NCBI GenBank assembly: GCA_028278205.1
Contig: JANQES010000107.1
Coordinates: 1-63,656 of the forward strand
DNA length: 63,656 bases
DNA from: Rhodothermales bacterium
Lineage (GTDB): Bacteria > Bacteroidota > Rhodothermia > Rhodothermales > Bin80
Direction: 5' to 3'
The position numbers were made by a program, and so were the translations under genes. The stretch's first letter is position 1. Every line of letters begins with the position of its first letter. The notes below the pieces were generated by a model. It had not been told where the DNA came from, did not search any database, and worked only from the letters and a program-made list of their open reading frames with translations. Positions 23,738 to 32,032 of this stretch are shown in pieces.

Positions 23738-24162
23738 TTTTTCTGCTTCAGCTTCGCTTCGATGGAGATCTCGGTGTGGGGCACGGCCTCCAGGCGTTCT
23801 TTGGCGATGGGCTTGCCGGTGACTTTGCAGATGCCGTAGGTCTTGTTTTCGATGCGCTCGAGGGCGCGATCGAGATAACCGACGAACTTTTGCTGCCGGG
23901 CCATCATCAGGTAGAGCTTTTCGCGTTCCATGGCGTCGGTGCCGGCATCGGCCATGTGGAAGCTGTAGGCCGAATCGTTCTCGGCCTGTTCCCGCGAGTC
24001 TTCGAGCTGGAGGTGCATCCGTTCGATGTCTTCGGTCGCGTTGTGGCGCTTGTCCAGGATGAGTTGCTTGAAGTGCTCCAGCTCCTTGTCCGAAAAGGGC
24101 GTGGTCGGCGCTTGCGCCGTGGCGCCACTGGCTTCGGAGGATGTTTTTTTCTTTGCCGCCAT
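23734..24162 (-). CDS. TraR/DksA family protein with degenerate zinc finger
   Basis: 142 aa from ATG 24162 (MAAKKKTSSEASG...). A coiled-coil (about 25-85, FSDKELEHFKQLILDKRHNATEDI...) is followed by the finger region KTYGICKVTGKPIAKERLEAVPHTE. A classical DksA finger has four cysteines. Here only one remains (CKVT), and the second pair is replaced by Ser/Ala, so zinc binding is unlikely. This variant is usual in Bacteroidota. DksA-type proteins bind the RNA polymerase secondary channel and modulate initiation with ppGpp; whether this form does so is unknown. Confidence 0.88.
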   Translation of the reverse strand: MAAKKKTSSEASGATAQAPTTPFSDKELEHFKQLILDKRHNATEDIERMHLQLEDSREQAENDSAYSFHMADAGTDAMEREKLYLMMARQQKFVGYLDRALERIENKTYGICKVTGKPIAKERLEAVPHTEISIEAKLKQKK

Positions 24163-24234
24163 ATCGCTAAGGCTTAACGGTTTTGTCAACTGATGAGAGC
24201 AGTGGTGGGGTTGTCTCGGCTGCACGACGTCGCG

Positions 24235-27200
24235 CTATCGGGTCACACGGCGGACGCCTACCGTCAACTCGTCCTCGCCGATCTGGAAAGTCTCGACGAC
24301 TTCCCCGACGGGTTGTTCGGCTTCATCCAACTCCAAAGCTAACGTCTCGTTCCGAATCCAGCCGGCATGAAGCGCAATCGCTTTCGAGAGCCGCTCCGTA
24401 GCCTGAAACTGGACCTCGATCCGGTCGGTTACTTCAAAGTCGGCCTTCTTCCGCAGGCTCTGAAGCCGGTTGATCGACTCGCGGGCCAGCCCTTCGGCCA
24501 AAAGCGCCTCGGTCAACGTCGTGTCGAGCGCGACGGTGACGGCGCCTTCCTGACCTACGAGCCACCCTTCGATACCTTCGCTGACCACGTCGAGATCGTC
24601 CGGGCCGAGTTCGACCGCTTCGCCGTCTACCTCCACCGTGATCGACCCTGCTGCGAGATAGTGGGCCACGGCTGCGTCGTCGAAGGCGCGCACGGCCTGG
24701 TTGACGCCTTTCATCAACTTGCCCAGGCGTTTGCCCAGCCGTTTAAAGTTGGGCCTGGCCGTCCGTTTGACCACATCGCTGGATCCTTCGACGTACTCGA
24801 TGTCTTTGACGTTGACTTCGCTCAGGATGATGGCCTTGACCCGTTCGATGGCCTCCTGCTCCACGCCTACGCCGATGACCACGAGGATGCGCGACAACGG
24901 CTGCCGCGTGTTGATGCTCGCCTGATTGCGCAGCCCCAGCGTGATCGACGCCACGGCCTGCGCCAGCGCCATCCGGTGTTCCAGATCCGCATCGATAGCC
25001 GCCTCTTCGACGTCGGGAAAATGCGCCAGATGCACCGACTCGAACGCCTCCTGCCCAGTGACGTCGTTGAGCTTTTGATAAAGCCATTCGCCGAAGAACG
25101 GCGCGATGGGCGCCATGAGCTTCGCCACCGCGACCAGGCATTCGTAGACCGTCTGGTAGGCCGCCCACTTGTCATGCACGTCGGCCTGAACCCCGTCGCC
25201 CGACGTCTTCGACGACCAGAAACGACGCCGGGACCGGCGGATGTACCAGTTCGAGAGTTCATCGACGAACTGCTCGACGGGCCGCGCCGCGCGGGTCGGA
25301 TGATAAGCCTTGTAGGCCGCATCGACCCGCCCGATGGTCGTGTTGAGCCGGCTGATGATCCAGCGGTCGAGTTCGGGCCGCTCGGCCACGGGGATGCGCT
25401 CGTTTTCGTAGCGGAAGCCGTCGATGTTGGCGTAGGTGGCGAAGAAGTTGTAGACGTTTTCGAGCGTGCTGAAAAACTTACGCTGCACTTCGACGATGCC
25501 GCGTGTGGAGAATTTGACGTCTTCCCACGGCGGCGAGTTGCTCATCATGTACCACCGCACGCGGTCGGCCCCGTACTGCCGGATGACCTCGTAGGGATCG
25601 ACGGTGTTGCCCTTCTTCTTGGACATCTTCTCGCCCTTCTCGTCGAGAATCAGCCCGTTGACGACGCAGTTTTTGAAGGCCACGTCGTCCATCACCAGCG
25701 TGGCGATGGCGTGGAGCGTGTAGAACCACCCACGCGTCTGATCGACCCCCTCGGCGATGAAATCGGCAGGGAAGCTGCGTTCGAAGGCTTCTTTGTTTTC
25801 GAACGGATAATGCCACTGCGCAAACGGCATCGCGCCCGAATCGAACCAGACGTCGATGGTCTCGGGGACGCGCCGCATGGTGCCGCCGCCGGGCGCGGGC
25901 CACGTCAAATCATCGACGAAAGGACGGTGCAGGTCCAGATCGTCGTCGCTTTCGGGCAGTTGATCGCCGCATTTGGCGCGCAACTCTGCAATCGACCCGA
26001 TGACTTCGACGTAATCGGGATCGGCGTCTGATTGCCAGACGGGCAGCGGCGTGCCCCAGAAGCGGCGGCGGCTGAGCGCCCAGTCTACGTTGTTTTCGAG
26101 CCACTCGCCGAAACGCCCCTTCCCGATAGCCGCCGGTTGCCAGTTGATCGTTTTGTTGAGTTCGATGAGCCGGTCTTTGAGGGCCGTCGTGCGGATGAAC
26201 CAGCTATCGACGGGGTAGCTCATCAGCGGCGTGTCTTTGCGCCAGTCGTGCGGGTAGTTGTGCAGATACGTCTCGTGCCGGTAGAGCAATCCGCGATCTT
26301 TCAGATCGCGGATAATTTTTTTATCGGCATCCTTAAACCAATCGCCTGCTACAAGCGGGGTTTTATCGTTAAAATGACCATCGGGTTTGATGGGATTAAG
26401 AACCAACAGCCCATTTTGACGACCGACATCGTAGTCCTCAGCGCCAAAGGCCGGTGCTATATGTACGATGCCCGTACCATCCTCGGTCGAGACAAAATCA
26501 GCTTCAATGACGCGCCAGAGGACATTTTCACGAAGATGGCGTTCGACCGCTTCATCTTTCGATAGGCCGTGGCCATTCGGAAGCCCTAGATTCTTTCGAA
26601 CAAAATCATCAAGTCCATGAAGTCTGATAGATAGATATGCCCCCAAAACAGCACCGCCCGGTTGCCTTCCCGGTTGGCTGGTAAGATCCGGGAAGTCAAA
26701 CAGCGGCTCGTACCTCATCCCAAGCAAATCGCGACCTTCATAAATCTCGACGATCTTATACTCCTCCTTGATCACCTCCAGCCGCTTCGAGGCCAGGATC
26801 AAATATTGATTGTCAAAATCAGCCACGCTGATTTTGACATATTGGATACCAGGCCCGACGGCGAGGGCGGCGTTGGAGATGAGCGTCCAGGGCGTGGTGG
26901 TCCAGGCCAGGAAGTAGGTGTCGTCCGCGCCGTGAACTTTGAAGCGGATGTAGACGCTCGGATCCTGCACCTCTTTATAGCCCAGGCTGACTTCGTGCGA
27001 GGAAAGCACGGTGCCGGAGCCGGGGCTATACCACTGGATTTTATGGCCTTTGTAGAGCAGCCCTTTGTCGAAGATCTGCTTGAGCAGCCACCAGACGCTC
27101 TCGATGTACGAGTTCTGGAAGGTGATGTAGGGGTGATCGAGATCGACCCAGTAGCCCATGCGGCGGGTCAGCTCGTCCCAGACTTCTTTGTATTCGAGGA

Positions 27201-27573
27201 CGCTGCGGCGGCACTCGGCGTTGTACTTCGCCATGCCGTACTCCAGCACCTGCTCGCGGCTCTCCAACCCCAGGCGTTTTTCCACCTCGATCTCGACGGG
27301 CAGGCCGTGCGTATCCCAGCCGCCTTTGCGCTCGACGCAAAAGCCCTTCATGGTGTGATACCGGCAGAAGACATCCTTGATGGTCCGCGCAATGACGTGG
27401 TGGATGCCGGGGCGTCCGTTGGCCGTCGGCGGGCCTTCGTAAAAAGTGTAGGGCGGCGCCCCCTCGCGTTGCGAGATGCTCTTGTTGAAGATCTCGTGCG
27501 CCTCCCACCAGGCGAGCACCTGCCTCTCTAACTCTGGATGATCGAACTGCTTAACCTCGTCGAATCGCGTCAT
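24235..27573 (-). CDS. ileS: Isoleucyl-tRNA synthetase
   Basis: 1112 aa, in the range of the longer eukaryote-like IleS type. It attaches isoleucine to tRNA-Ile and edits valine. The HIGH-like motif is in PGIHHVIAR (about 55-63). The CP1 editing domain lies at roughly 200-430, and KMSKS is in GEKMSKKKGNTVDP near 645. An anticodon-binding domain and a C-terminal extension follow. The DNA for about residues 240-425 (26300-26860) has noticeably lower GC: a hand count of 26341-26640 gives 146/300, versus about 62% in a flanking line. A hairpin CCGCGATC-TTTCA-GATCGCGG lies at its edge (about 26290-26310), inside the coding sequence. Confidence 0.97.
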   Translation of the reverse strand: MTRFDEVKQFDHPELERQVLAWWEAHEIFNKSISQREGAPPYTFYEGPPTANGRPGIHHVIARTIKDVFCRYHTMKGFCVERKGGWDTHGLPVEIEVEKRLGLESREQVLEYGMAKYNAECRRSVLEYKEVWDELTRRMGYWVDLDHPYITFQNSYIESVWWLLKQIFDKGLLYKGHKIQWYSPGSGTVLSSHEVSLGYKEVQDPSVYIRFKVHGADDTYFLAWTTTPWTLISNAALAVGPGIQYVKISVADFDNQYLILASKRLEVIKEEYKIVEIYEGRDLLGMRYEPLFDFPDLTSQPGRQPGGAVLGAYLSIRLHGLDDFVRKNLGLPNGHGLSKDEAVERHLRENVLWRVIEADFVSTEDGTGIVHIAPAFGAEDYDVGRQNGLLVLNPIKPDGHFNDKTPLVAGDWFKDADKKIIRDLKDRGLLYRHETYLHNYPHDWRKDTPLMSYPVDSWFIRTTALKDRLIELNKTINWQPAAIGKGRFGEWLENNVDWALSRRRFWGTPLPVWQSDADPDYVEVIGSIAELRAKCGDQLPESDDDLDLHRPFVDDLTWPAPGGGTMRRVPETIDVWFDSGAMPFAQWHYPFENKEAFERSFPADFIAEGVDQTRGWFYTLHAIATLVMDDVAFKNCVVNGLILDEKGEKMSKKKGNTVDPYEVIRQYGADRVRWYMMSNSPPWEDVKFSTRGIVEVQRKFFSTLENVYNFFATYANIDGFRYENERIPVAERPELDRWIISRLNTTIGRVDAAYKAYHPTRAARPVEQFVDELSNWYIRRSRRRFWSSKTSGDGVQADVHDKWAAYQTVYECLVAVAKLMAPIAPFFGEWLYQKLNDVTGQEAFESVHLAHFPDVEEAAIDADLEHRMALAQAVASITLGLRNQASINTRQPLSRILVVIGVGVEQEAIERVKAIILSEVNVKDIEYVEGSSDVVKRTARPNFKRLGKRLGKLMKGVNQAVRAFDDAAVAHYLAAGSITVEVDGEAVELGPDDLDVVSEGIEGWLVGQEGAVTVALDTTLTEALLAEGLARESINRLQSLRKKADFEVTDRIEVQFQATERLSKAIALHAGWIRNETLALELDEAEQPVGEVVETFQIGEDELTVGVRRVTR

Positions 27574-27639
27574 GTAAATCGAAACGGTACAGGTTGGGTG
27601 GAAAAATCGAAGACTTAAAATACGATTTTCGCTTCTAGT

Positions 27640-27747
27640 TGTTCGAGCTTAGTTTTTTGTTCTTAGTTCTCGGCAGGTTGCTCTTGAATAGCACCTCGTT
27701 TATGCCAGGTACAACGTACGAACCACCAAGAACAAAAAACTAAATCA
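27640..27747. repeat. Word-type inverted repeat D1 (GTTCTTAG/TTTTTTGTTC words)
   Basis: TTAGTTTTTTGTTCTTAGTT at 27649-27668 is complementary to AAGAACAAAAAACTAA at 27728-27743. The repeat ends at the stop codon of the 27745-28485 gene and fills much of the gap to ileS. A related member is at 31740-31834. Confidence 0.8.
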
Positions 27748-28485
27748 ATCAATCCCCAGATCGAAGCGTTCGCGGAGGTCCTGGACGTAGAGGGCGATGG
27801 CGTTGCGGACTTCGTAGGCCTGTTCGTAGAGGCGGCGATAGGTGGGTGCGTCCATGTAGGCGGCGCTTTTCATGCGGGCCAGCAGGGCGAGGGCGGCGTT
27901 GGCGTCGGCGAGGCCGCGCTTGGCGCAGGCGATGTTGCCGCCGAGGGTGTCGCGTTCGTGCCCGATGCCGTAGCCGCGGGCGAGATGGGCCGGCGCCTGC
28001 GCCACGTGCGAGCAGAAATGAATCAGCCGGTTGTCTTTGACGGCGCTAGAGAGCGCGTGCGCCCAGTCGAGCACCTCGGCGGAGAAATCGCAGGCGCGCT
28101 GGTAGACGGGCAGGCGTTCGAGCGCTTCGAAAGTATCCGCGGCGTCGAAGGCGTCGTCGAAGGGCGTCGGGCCGTCGATGAAGGAGAACGCCTCTTTGTC
28201 GTCGTCGTGTTCGTCTTCGGCCTGTTCTTCGCCAAACCAGAAGAACGACAGCATCACGTCGCCGTGGCGCCAGCCTTTGTCGCGCAGCCAGGCCCGCAGC
28301 GCGGCCTTCCAGGACGCAAACGCCTCGGTTTCTTCGGGGTCGGGTTGGGGGTGTTTGCGCATGAAGCGAAACATCAACTCCATGTAGCGATCAACCTGTT
28401 TGTCGTGATCGCGCAGAAACGCCTCCCAGCGCTCTTCGTCCCAGTTTTCGTTATCGGAAAAAAAGGCGGACATTTGATTGCTCAC
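27745..28485 (-). CDS. Conserved-looking hypothetical cytoplasmic protein
   Basis: 246 aa, not recognised. It is acidic and helix-rich with no signal or membrane segment. The N-terminal half has WDEERWEAFLRDHDKQVDRYMELMFRFMRKHP and an acidic loop EEQAEDEHDDD (about 86-96). The C-terminal half is alanine-rich with regular helices, for example NIACAKRGLADANAALALLARM. Codon use and composition match the neighbouring core genes. It follows the second PNP gene, separated by the micro-hairpin array. Confidence 0.75.
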   Translation of the reverse strand: MSNQMSAFFSDNENWDEERWEAFLRDHDKQVDRYMELMFRFMRKHPQPDPEETEAFASWKAALRAWLRDKGWRHGDVMLSFFWFGEEQAEDEHDDDKEAFSFIDGPTPFDDAFDAADTFEALERLPVYQRACDFSAEVLDWAHALSSAVKDNRLIHFCSHVAQAPAHLARGYGIGHERDTLGGNIACAKRGLADANAALALLARMKSAAYMDAPTYRRLYEQAYEVRNAIALYVQDLRERFDLGID

Positions 28486-28702
28486 TTCGTTCGCGTCATT
28501 CGGTCGCTTCGCTCCCTGTCAAGTGCGCCTTCGGCGCGTCAATTGCTCGCTACGCTCGCGGTCATTTATTGTTTTGTTCTTGACGACAAATGACAGCGAG
28601 CAGAGCGAGCCAAATGACGTGAGCGAAGCGAACAATTAACGCAGGCGAAGCCTGCAAATGACACGGGCAAAGCCCGTAAATGACGCACGCGAAGCGTGCC
28701 GC
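28486..28702. repeat. Micro-hairpin array with constant AAATGAC spacers
   Basis: The clear 3' part reads GCAGGCGAAGCCTGC (28641-28655), AAATGAC, ACGGGCAAAGCCCGT (28663-28677), AAATGAC, GCACGCGAAGCGTGC (28685-28699). These are 15-nt hairpins with 6-bp stems and GAA/AAA loops at a 22-nt period. Degenerate units with the same spacer precede them. The left half (28490-28570) carries the spacer in reverse complement (GTCATT, GTCAATT, GTCATTT) between units such as GCGCCTTCGGCGC, so the whole array is itself a large inverted repeat. It lies exactly between the PNP stop and the next gene's start. Confidence 0.85.
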
Positions 28703-29572
28703 TCAGGCGAGCGTTTTCTCGCCGAGCGCTTCGACGACGGCAGCCATGATGGCCGTCAGCTTCGGTTCGGCTTCGGCGGCGGCCTCCAGCACGTGTTCGA
28801 GCGTCACCGGCTCGAGCGCGTCGGGGAAGCATTCGTCGGTGATGACCGAGATGGCCATGGCGCGCAGGTTCATGTGGCGGGCCACGGTCACTTCGGGCAC
28901 GGTGCTCATACCCACCACGTCGGCGCCGATGGCGCGTAAGAACCGATACTCGGCTTTCGTCTCCAGGTTCGGCCCCGTCACGGCCACATAGACGCCCTGC
29001 TGAAGCTTGATGCCCAGATCAAGGGCTTTTTGTTCGGCGAGACGGCGCAATTCGACGTCGTAGGGCTCGCTCATGTCTGGAAAGCGCGGCCCCCAGGCGG
29101 CCACGTTCGGCCCGACGAGCGGGTTGACGCCTTGCAGGTTGATATGGTCGGTGATGAGCATCAGGTCGCCCCGGCGGTAGTTCGGGTTCATGCCGCCGCA
29201 GGCGTTGGAGATCAGCACGGTCTCGACGCCGAGCGCCGCGAAGACCCGCACGGGAAAGGTCACTTGCTGCGGCGTATAGCCTTCGTAGAGATGAAACCGG
29301 CCCTGCATGGCCACGACCGAGACGCCGCGCAAGAGCCCAAAGATCAACCGCCCGTGGTGCGACTCCACCGTCGAGATCGGAAAGTGGGGCAGGTCGTCGT
29401 ACGGAATATCGGCCTGGACGTCGATCTCTTCGGCGAGTTTGCCCAGCCCGGTGCCCAGGATAATGCCCAGACGCGGTCTCTCATCGGTGACGGCACGCAC
29501 CGCCTCGACGGCGGCTTCGACCTGCGCCTGCTGCGTGGCCGCATCTAACAATCCCGAAACCAGGGTTCCCAT
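28703..29572 (-). CDS. Purine nucleoside phosphorylase (PNP-I family), second copy
   Basis: 289 aa from ATG 29572; an in-frame ATG 81 nt upstream would add unlikely sequence. Motifs are GIILGTGLGKLAEEI (about 37-51), VESHHGRLIFG, ISNACGGMN, ITDHINLQGVNPL, and MSTVPEVTVARHMNLRAMAISVITDECFP near 215-243. The reaction is phosphorolysis of purine nucleosides in salvage. It is a clear paralogue of the gene at 225-1049, with more conserved PNP-I features (ESHHGR, NACGG), so it is the likelier inosine/guanosine phosphorylase. Its downstream gap holds the micro-hairpin array. Confidence 0.94.
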   Translation of the reverse strand: MGTLVSGLLDAATQQAQVEAAVEAVRAVTDERPRLGIILGTGLGKLAEEIDVQADIPYDDLPHFPISTVESHHGRLIFGLLRGVSVVAMQGRFHLYEGYTPQQVTFPVRVFAALGVETVLISNACGGMNPNYRRGDLMLITDHINLQGVNPLVGPNVAAWGPRFPDMSEPYDVELRRLAEQKALDLGIKLQQGVYVAVTGPNLETKAEYRFLRAIGADVVGMSTVPEVTVARHMNLRAMAISVITDECFPDALEPVTLEHVLEAAAEAEPKLTAIMAAVVEALGEKTLA

Positions 29573-29657
29573 AAAGTCAGTCTTTTGATGACGTTGAATG
29601 TAAATCGAGAACGGACGCCTCCTACCCTCCACCCGCCCCCGCAGTTTCAACATTCAT

Positions 29658-29722
29658 TTTTTTAATTGCAACAAAAAACCCCCGGTAGCTCTTTACCGGG
29701 GGTTTTTTGTTGCAATTAAAAA
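29658..29722. terminator. Strong hairpin terminator between DivIVA and PNP genes
   Basis: Two 29-nt arms (29658-29686 and 29694-29722) are perfect complements around a 7-nt loop. The GC core is CCCCCGGTA/TACCGGGGG, with AAAAAA/TTTTTT on each side, so it can terminate in either direction. It starts 2 nt after the divIVA-like stop codon region. It is the only classical rho-independent structure in the tandem core-gene part of the window. Confidence 0.9.
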
Positions 29723-29724
29723 TG

Positions 29725-30852
29725 CTAATCCAGATCACTCAGGATGCGGCGGATTTTGTCGATCTCGTCCGACGGGCTCGTGGGGCCGCTGTCGGTGGCT
29801 TCGGTGGGCTTGGCCGACGAGACGACGGGCCGGACGATCCAGGTGCTGTCTGCCGGGGCGCGGTCTTCGGACCGGGGCATGCGGCCATTCTTGCGGGGTG
29901 CATCTGCCGGAACCGGCGCAAACTGCGTCGTTTCTTCGTTTTCATCCAGGAATTTGGCGGGGTCGCCTTCCTCGTCGTTCGCTTCGAAGAAACGGAACGA
30001 GAGCGGCTCTTCATCGTCGGCGAAGTGCGCCGGGACGTCCTCCTGAAAGAAAGAAGGCGAGGGTTCGTCTTCCACCGGGGCGGCTGCTTTTTTGTTTTTG
30101 CGGCCTTTGGATTTTTTCGGGGGCTTCTTTTCTTCGATCACCTCCACCTCGATCTCCGGCGTTGCGTCGATGACTTCGATTTCGATCTCAGCCACGGCGG
30201 GTTCTTCGGCGGCGACCTCTTCGAGCACCTCTTCGCGTTCTTCGGTATCCAGGGGCTCGTCGGCGGAGGCGTCGTCGGTGGGCGCCTCAGCCTCCGGGGT
30301 AGGGTCCAGGGCTTCCTCCGCTTCGGCGGGCGCCATGGCGGCGACCGGGGCAGGCTCGTGGGCAGCCTCCTCGCGGCGCGGGGGGACGCCGATGGCGGCG
30401 TTGCGGTCTTCGTAGCGTTCGAGCATCTCGGTCTCGGCCTGCAAGAAGGCCCGGAGCCGGGCGACGATCTCGTCGCGGCGGCGGATGAGTTCGTCGGCTT
30501 CGAGTTGGAGTTCGTCGCGGCGGCGGAGGGCGTCGCGGCCTACGTCTTCGGCGTCAGCTTCGGCTTTTTGAAGGATGAGGGCGGCTTCCTGGCGGGCGTT
30601 TTCGAGGGTCTGCTGAGAACTTTCGCGCGCCGTGCGGAGGGCTTCCTGAAGGGCCTCTTCGACTTTCTCGTAATGCTCCATCTTGGCTTTGAGCTCACGC
30701 ACTTTATCTTCGGTGCGTCGCTGCTCGGCCAGCAAATCTTCCCACTGGCTGGCGAGCATGTCGATAAAGGCATGCACTTCATCCGGATCATAGCCGCGAC
30801 GGATGGTCCGGGAGAATTCCTGTTTCTTGATGTCGAGCGGAGAGAGTCTCAT
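29725..30852 (-). CDS. DivIVA-domain protein
   Basis: 375 aa. The N-terminal DivIVA signature is MRLSPLDIKKQEFSRTIRRG with YDPDEVHAFIDML. A long coiled coil follows (about 30-165), then a low-complexity, acidic, Glu/Ala/Pro-rich region (about 170-260) and a lysine-rich patch (KKPPKKSKGRKNKK). DivIVA-like proteins bind curved membrane and recruit division or cell-envelope machinery. The long acidic tail is probably disordered. It follows yggS on the same strand, a neighbourhood often seen for divIVA/yggS genes. Confidence 0.9.
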   Translation of the reverse strand: MRLSPLDIKKQEFSRTIRRGYDPDEVHAFIDMLASQWEDLLAEQRRTEDKVRELKAKMEHYEKVEEALQEALRTARESSQQTLENARQEAALILQKAEADAEDVGRDALRRRDELQLEADELIRRRDEIVARLRAFLQAETEMLERYEDRNAAIGVPPRREEAAHEPAPVAAMAPAEAEEALDPTPEAEAPTDDASADEPLDTEEREEVLEEVAAEEPAVAEIEIEVIDATPEIEVEVIEEKKPPKKSKGRKNKKAAAPVEDEPSPSFFQEDVPAHFADDEEPLSFRFFEANDEEGDPAKFLDENEETTQFAPVPADAPRKNGRMPRSEDRAPADSTWIVRPVVSSAKPTEATDSGPTSPSDEIDKIRRILSDLD

Positions 30853-30980
30853 TTTCTTTTTTAAGGGATTGACGGTCAGGATCCTGCCTGGCTTTGAGCC
30901 TTCAGCATCGGGGGAAGCAGGCGGCCCACCTCAAGGTTATGTTTAAAACGTTACGTGGGGTAAGGATGTCGAGGGCGAGT

Positions 30981-31721
30981 TTATGCGGGGCGTGGTCCGA
31001 AGAGGAGCGTGCCCAGACGCACGTGGGTGGCGCCCTCTTCGATGGCTACGTCGAAGTCGCCGCTCATGCCCATCGAAAGCGACGTCATCGGCGCAACGTC
31101 GCTGCACGTCTCGAAGAGCGTACGCATCCGCCGAAACTGGGGCCGGACGTCTTCGGGGTCGGCAGCAGGACTCGCCAGGGTCATTAAGCCAACGACGCGC
31201 AGATGCTCATACTCGGTCAGGCGGCGCACCACGTCGTGGGCTTCGCCGGGGTCGAGGCCGAACTTGCTGGCCTCGCCGGAGACGTTGACCTGCACGAAGC
31301 AGGGCAGCACCCGACCGGCCTCGGCGGCACGCTGCTCTAGCGCATTGGCCAGGCGCAGGCTGTCGAGGGCGTGAAACACGTCGGCACAGGCGACGACGTC
31401 TCTGGCTTTGTTGCGTTGCAAGTGGCCGATCATATGCCAGCGGATCGTTCCGCCCTGGAGGGCGCCCGGCAGGGCTTTCGCCTTGCTGATCAGTTCTTGC
31501 GCGCGGTTCTCGCCAAAGTCGTGTAGCCCGGCTTCACGAGCCGCCGTCACCATGTCCACCGGAAACTTTTTGGTCACCCCGACGACGGTTATTTCGCCGG
31601 CGCGGCGACCGCTTCGCTGGCAGGCCCGGACGACGCGTTCTCGCACGTCTTCGAGGCGTTCGGCAATGGCGCGGGCCTGGCTCTGCACGTCGATCATCAT
31701 GTCAGCCTTGAGTTTCGGCAT
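30981..31721 (-). CDS. YggS/PROSC-type pyridoxal-phosphate homeostasis protein
   Basis: 246 aa, normal length. It is a fold-III alanine-racemase-like barrel without the second domain. The PLP lysine is in VVGVTKKFP (about 46-54), with the family motifs GENRAQE (about 70-76), WHMIGHLQRNK (about 95-105), VNVSGEASKFG, LMTLA, and LSMGMSGDFDVAIEEGATHVRLGTLLFG near the C-terminus. The protein binds PLP and balances vitamin B6 and amino-acid pools. An ATG 8 codons further in (MIDVQ) is an alternative start. Confidence 0.95.
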   Translation of the reverse strand: MPKLKADMMIDVQSQARAIAERLEDVRERVVRACQRSGRRAGEITVVGVTKKFPVDMVTAAREAGLHDFGENRAQELISKAKALPGALQGGTIRWHMIGHLQRNKARDVVACADVFHALDSLRLANALEQRAAEAGRVLPCFVQVNVSGEASKFGLDPGEAHDVVRRLTEYEHLRVVGLMTLASPAADPEDVRPQFRRMRTLFETCSDVAPMTSLSMGMSGDFDVAIEEGATHVRLGTLLFGPRPA

Positions 31722-31739
31722 TTTGGTGCCACAGCTTAA

Positions 31740-31834
31740 GTTTAGATCTTGGTTCTTTGTACTTGGTTCTTGGTTTCTTTTTTCCAGAGCAATTTACTAA
31801 TCAACAAAGTACCAAGAACAAAGAACAAAAAACG
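31740..31834. repeat. Word-type inverted repeat D2
   Basis: TTGGTTCTTTGTACTTGGTT at 31749-31768 pairs with CAAAGTACCAAGAACAAAGA at 31804-31823. It ends 2 nt before the stop of the 31836-32021 gene and reaches near the yggS start. It belongs to the family at 27640-27747. Confidence 0.82.
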
Positions 31835-31835
31835 A

Positions 31836-32021
31836 TTAGCCCTCCTCCCTATCCGCTTCAAAAACAATAATTTCTTCGTCGTCCACAGCGTAATGAATCA
31901 GGATAGGCCGGCAGCACACCTCGCAATCTTCGACGTAGCGCTGCTCATCGACAGACAGGTCCAGGAGCACCGAGATAGGCTGCCAGCAGTACGGGCAGGT
32001 GAAGAAGTGCTCTTCAAGCAT
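31836..32021 (-). CDS. Small CPxC-motif cysteine-rich protein
   Basis: 61 aa from ATG 32021. Two zinc-knuckle pairs are visible, TCPYCWQP (about 8-15) and DCEVCCRP (about 32-39), followed by an acidic tail. This is the pattern of short CPXCG-motif proteins of unknown function found in many bacteria. An open frame continues upstream but is only word repeat H translated. Confidence 0.85.
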   Translation of the reverse strand: MLEEHFFTCPYCWQPISVLLDLSVDEQRYVEDCEVCCRPILIHYAVDDEEIIVFEADREEG

Positions 32022-32032
32022 GGTGTGATTTT

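Noticed and set aside
28486..28702. CRISPR array
   Set aside because: Units are 22 nt with a constant 7-nt part and palindromic variable parts; no 23-47 nt direct repeat, no unique spacers and no cas genes.
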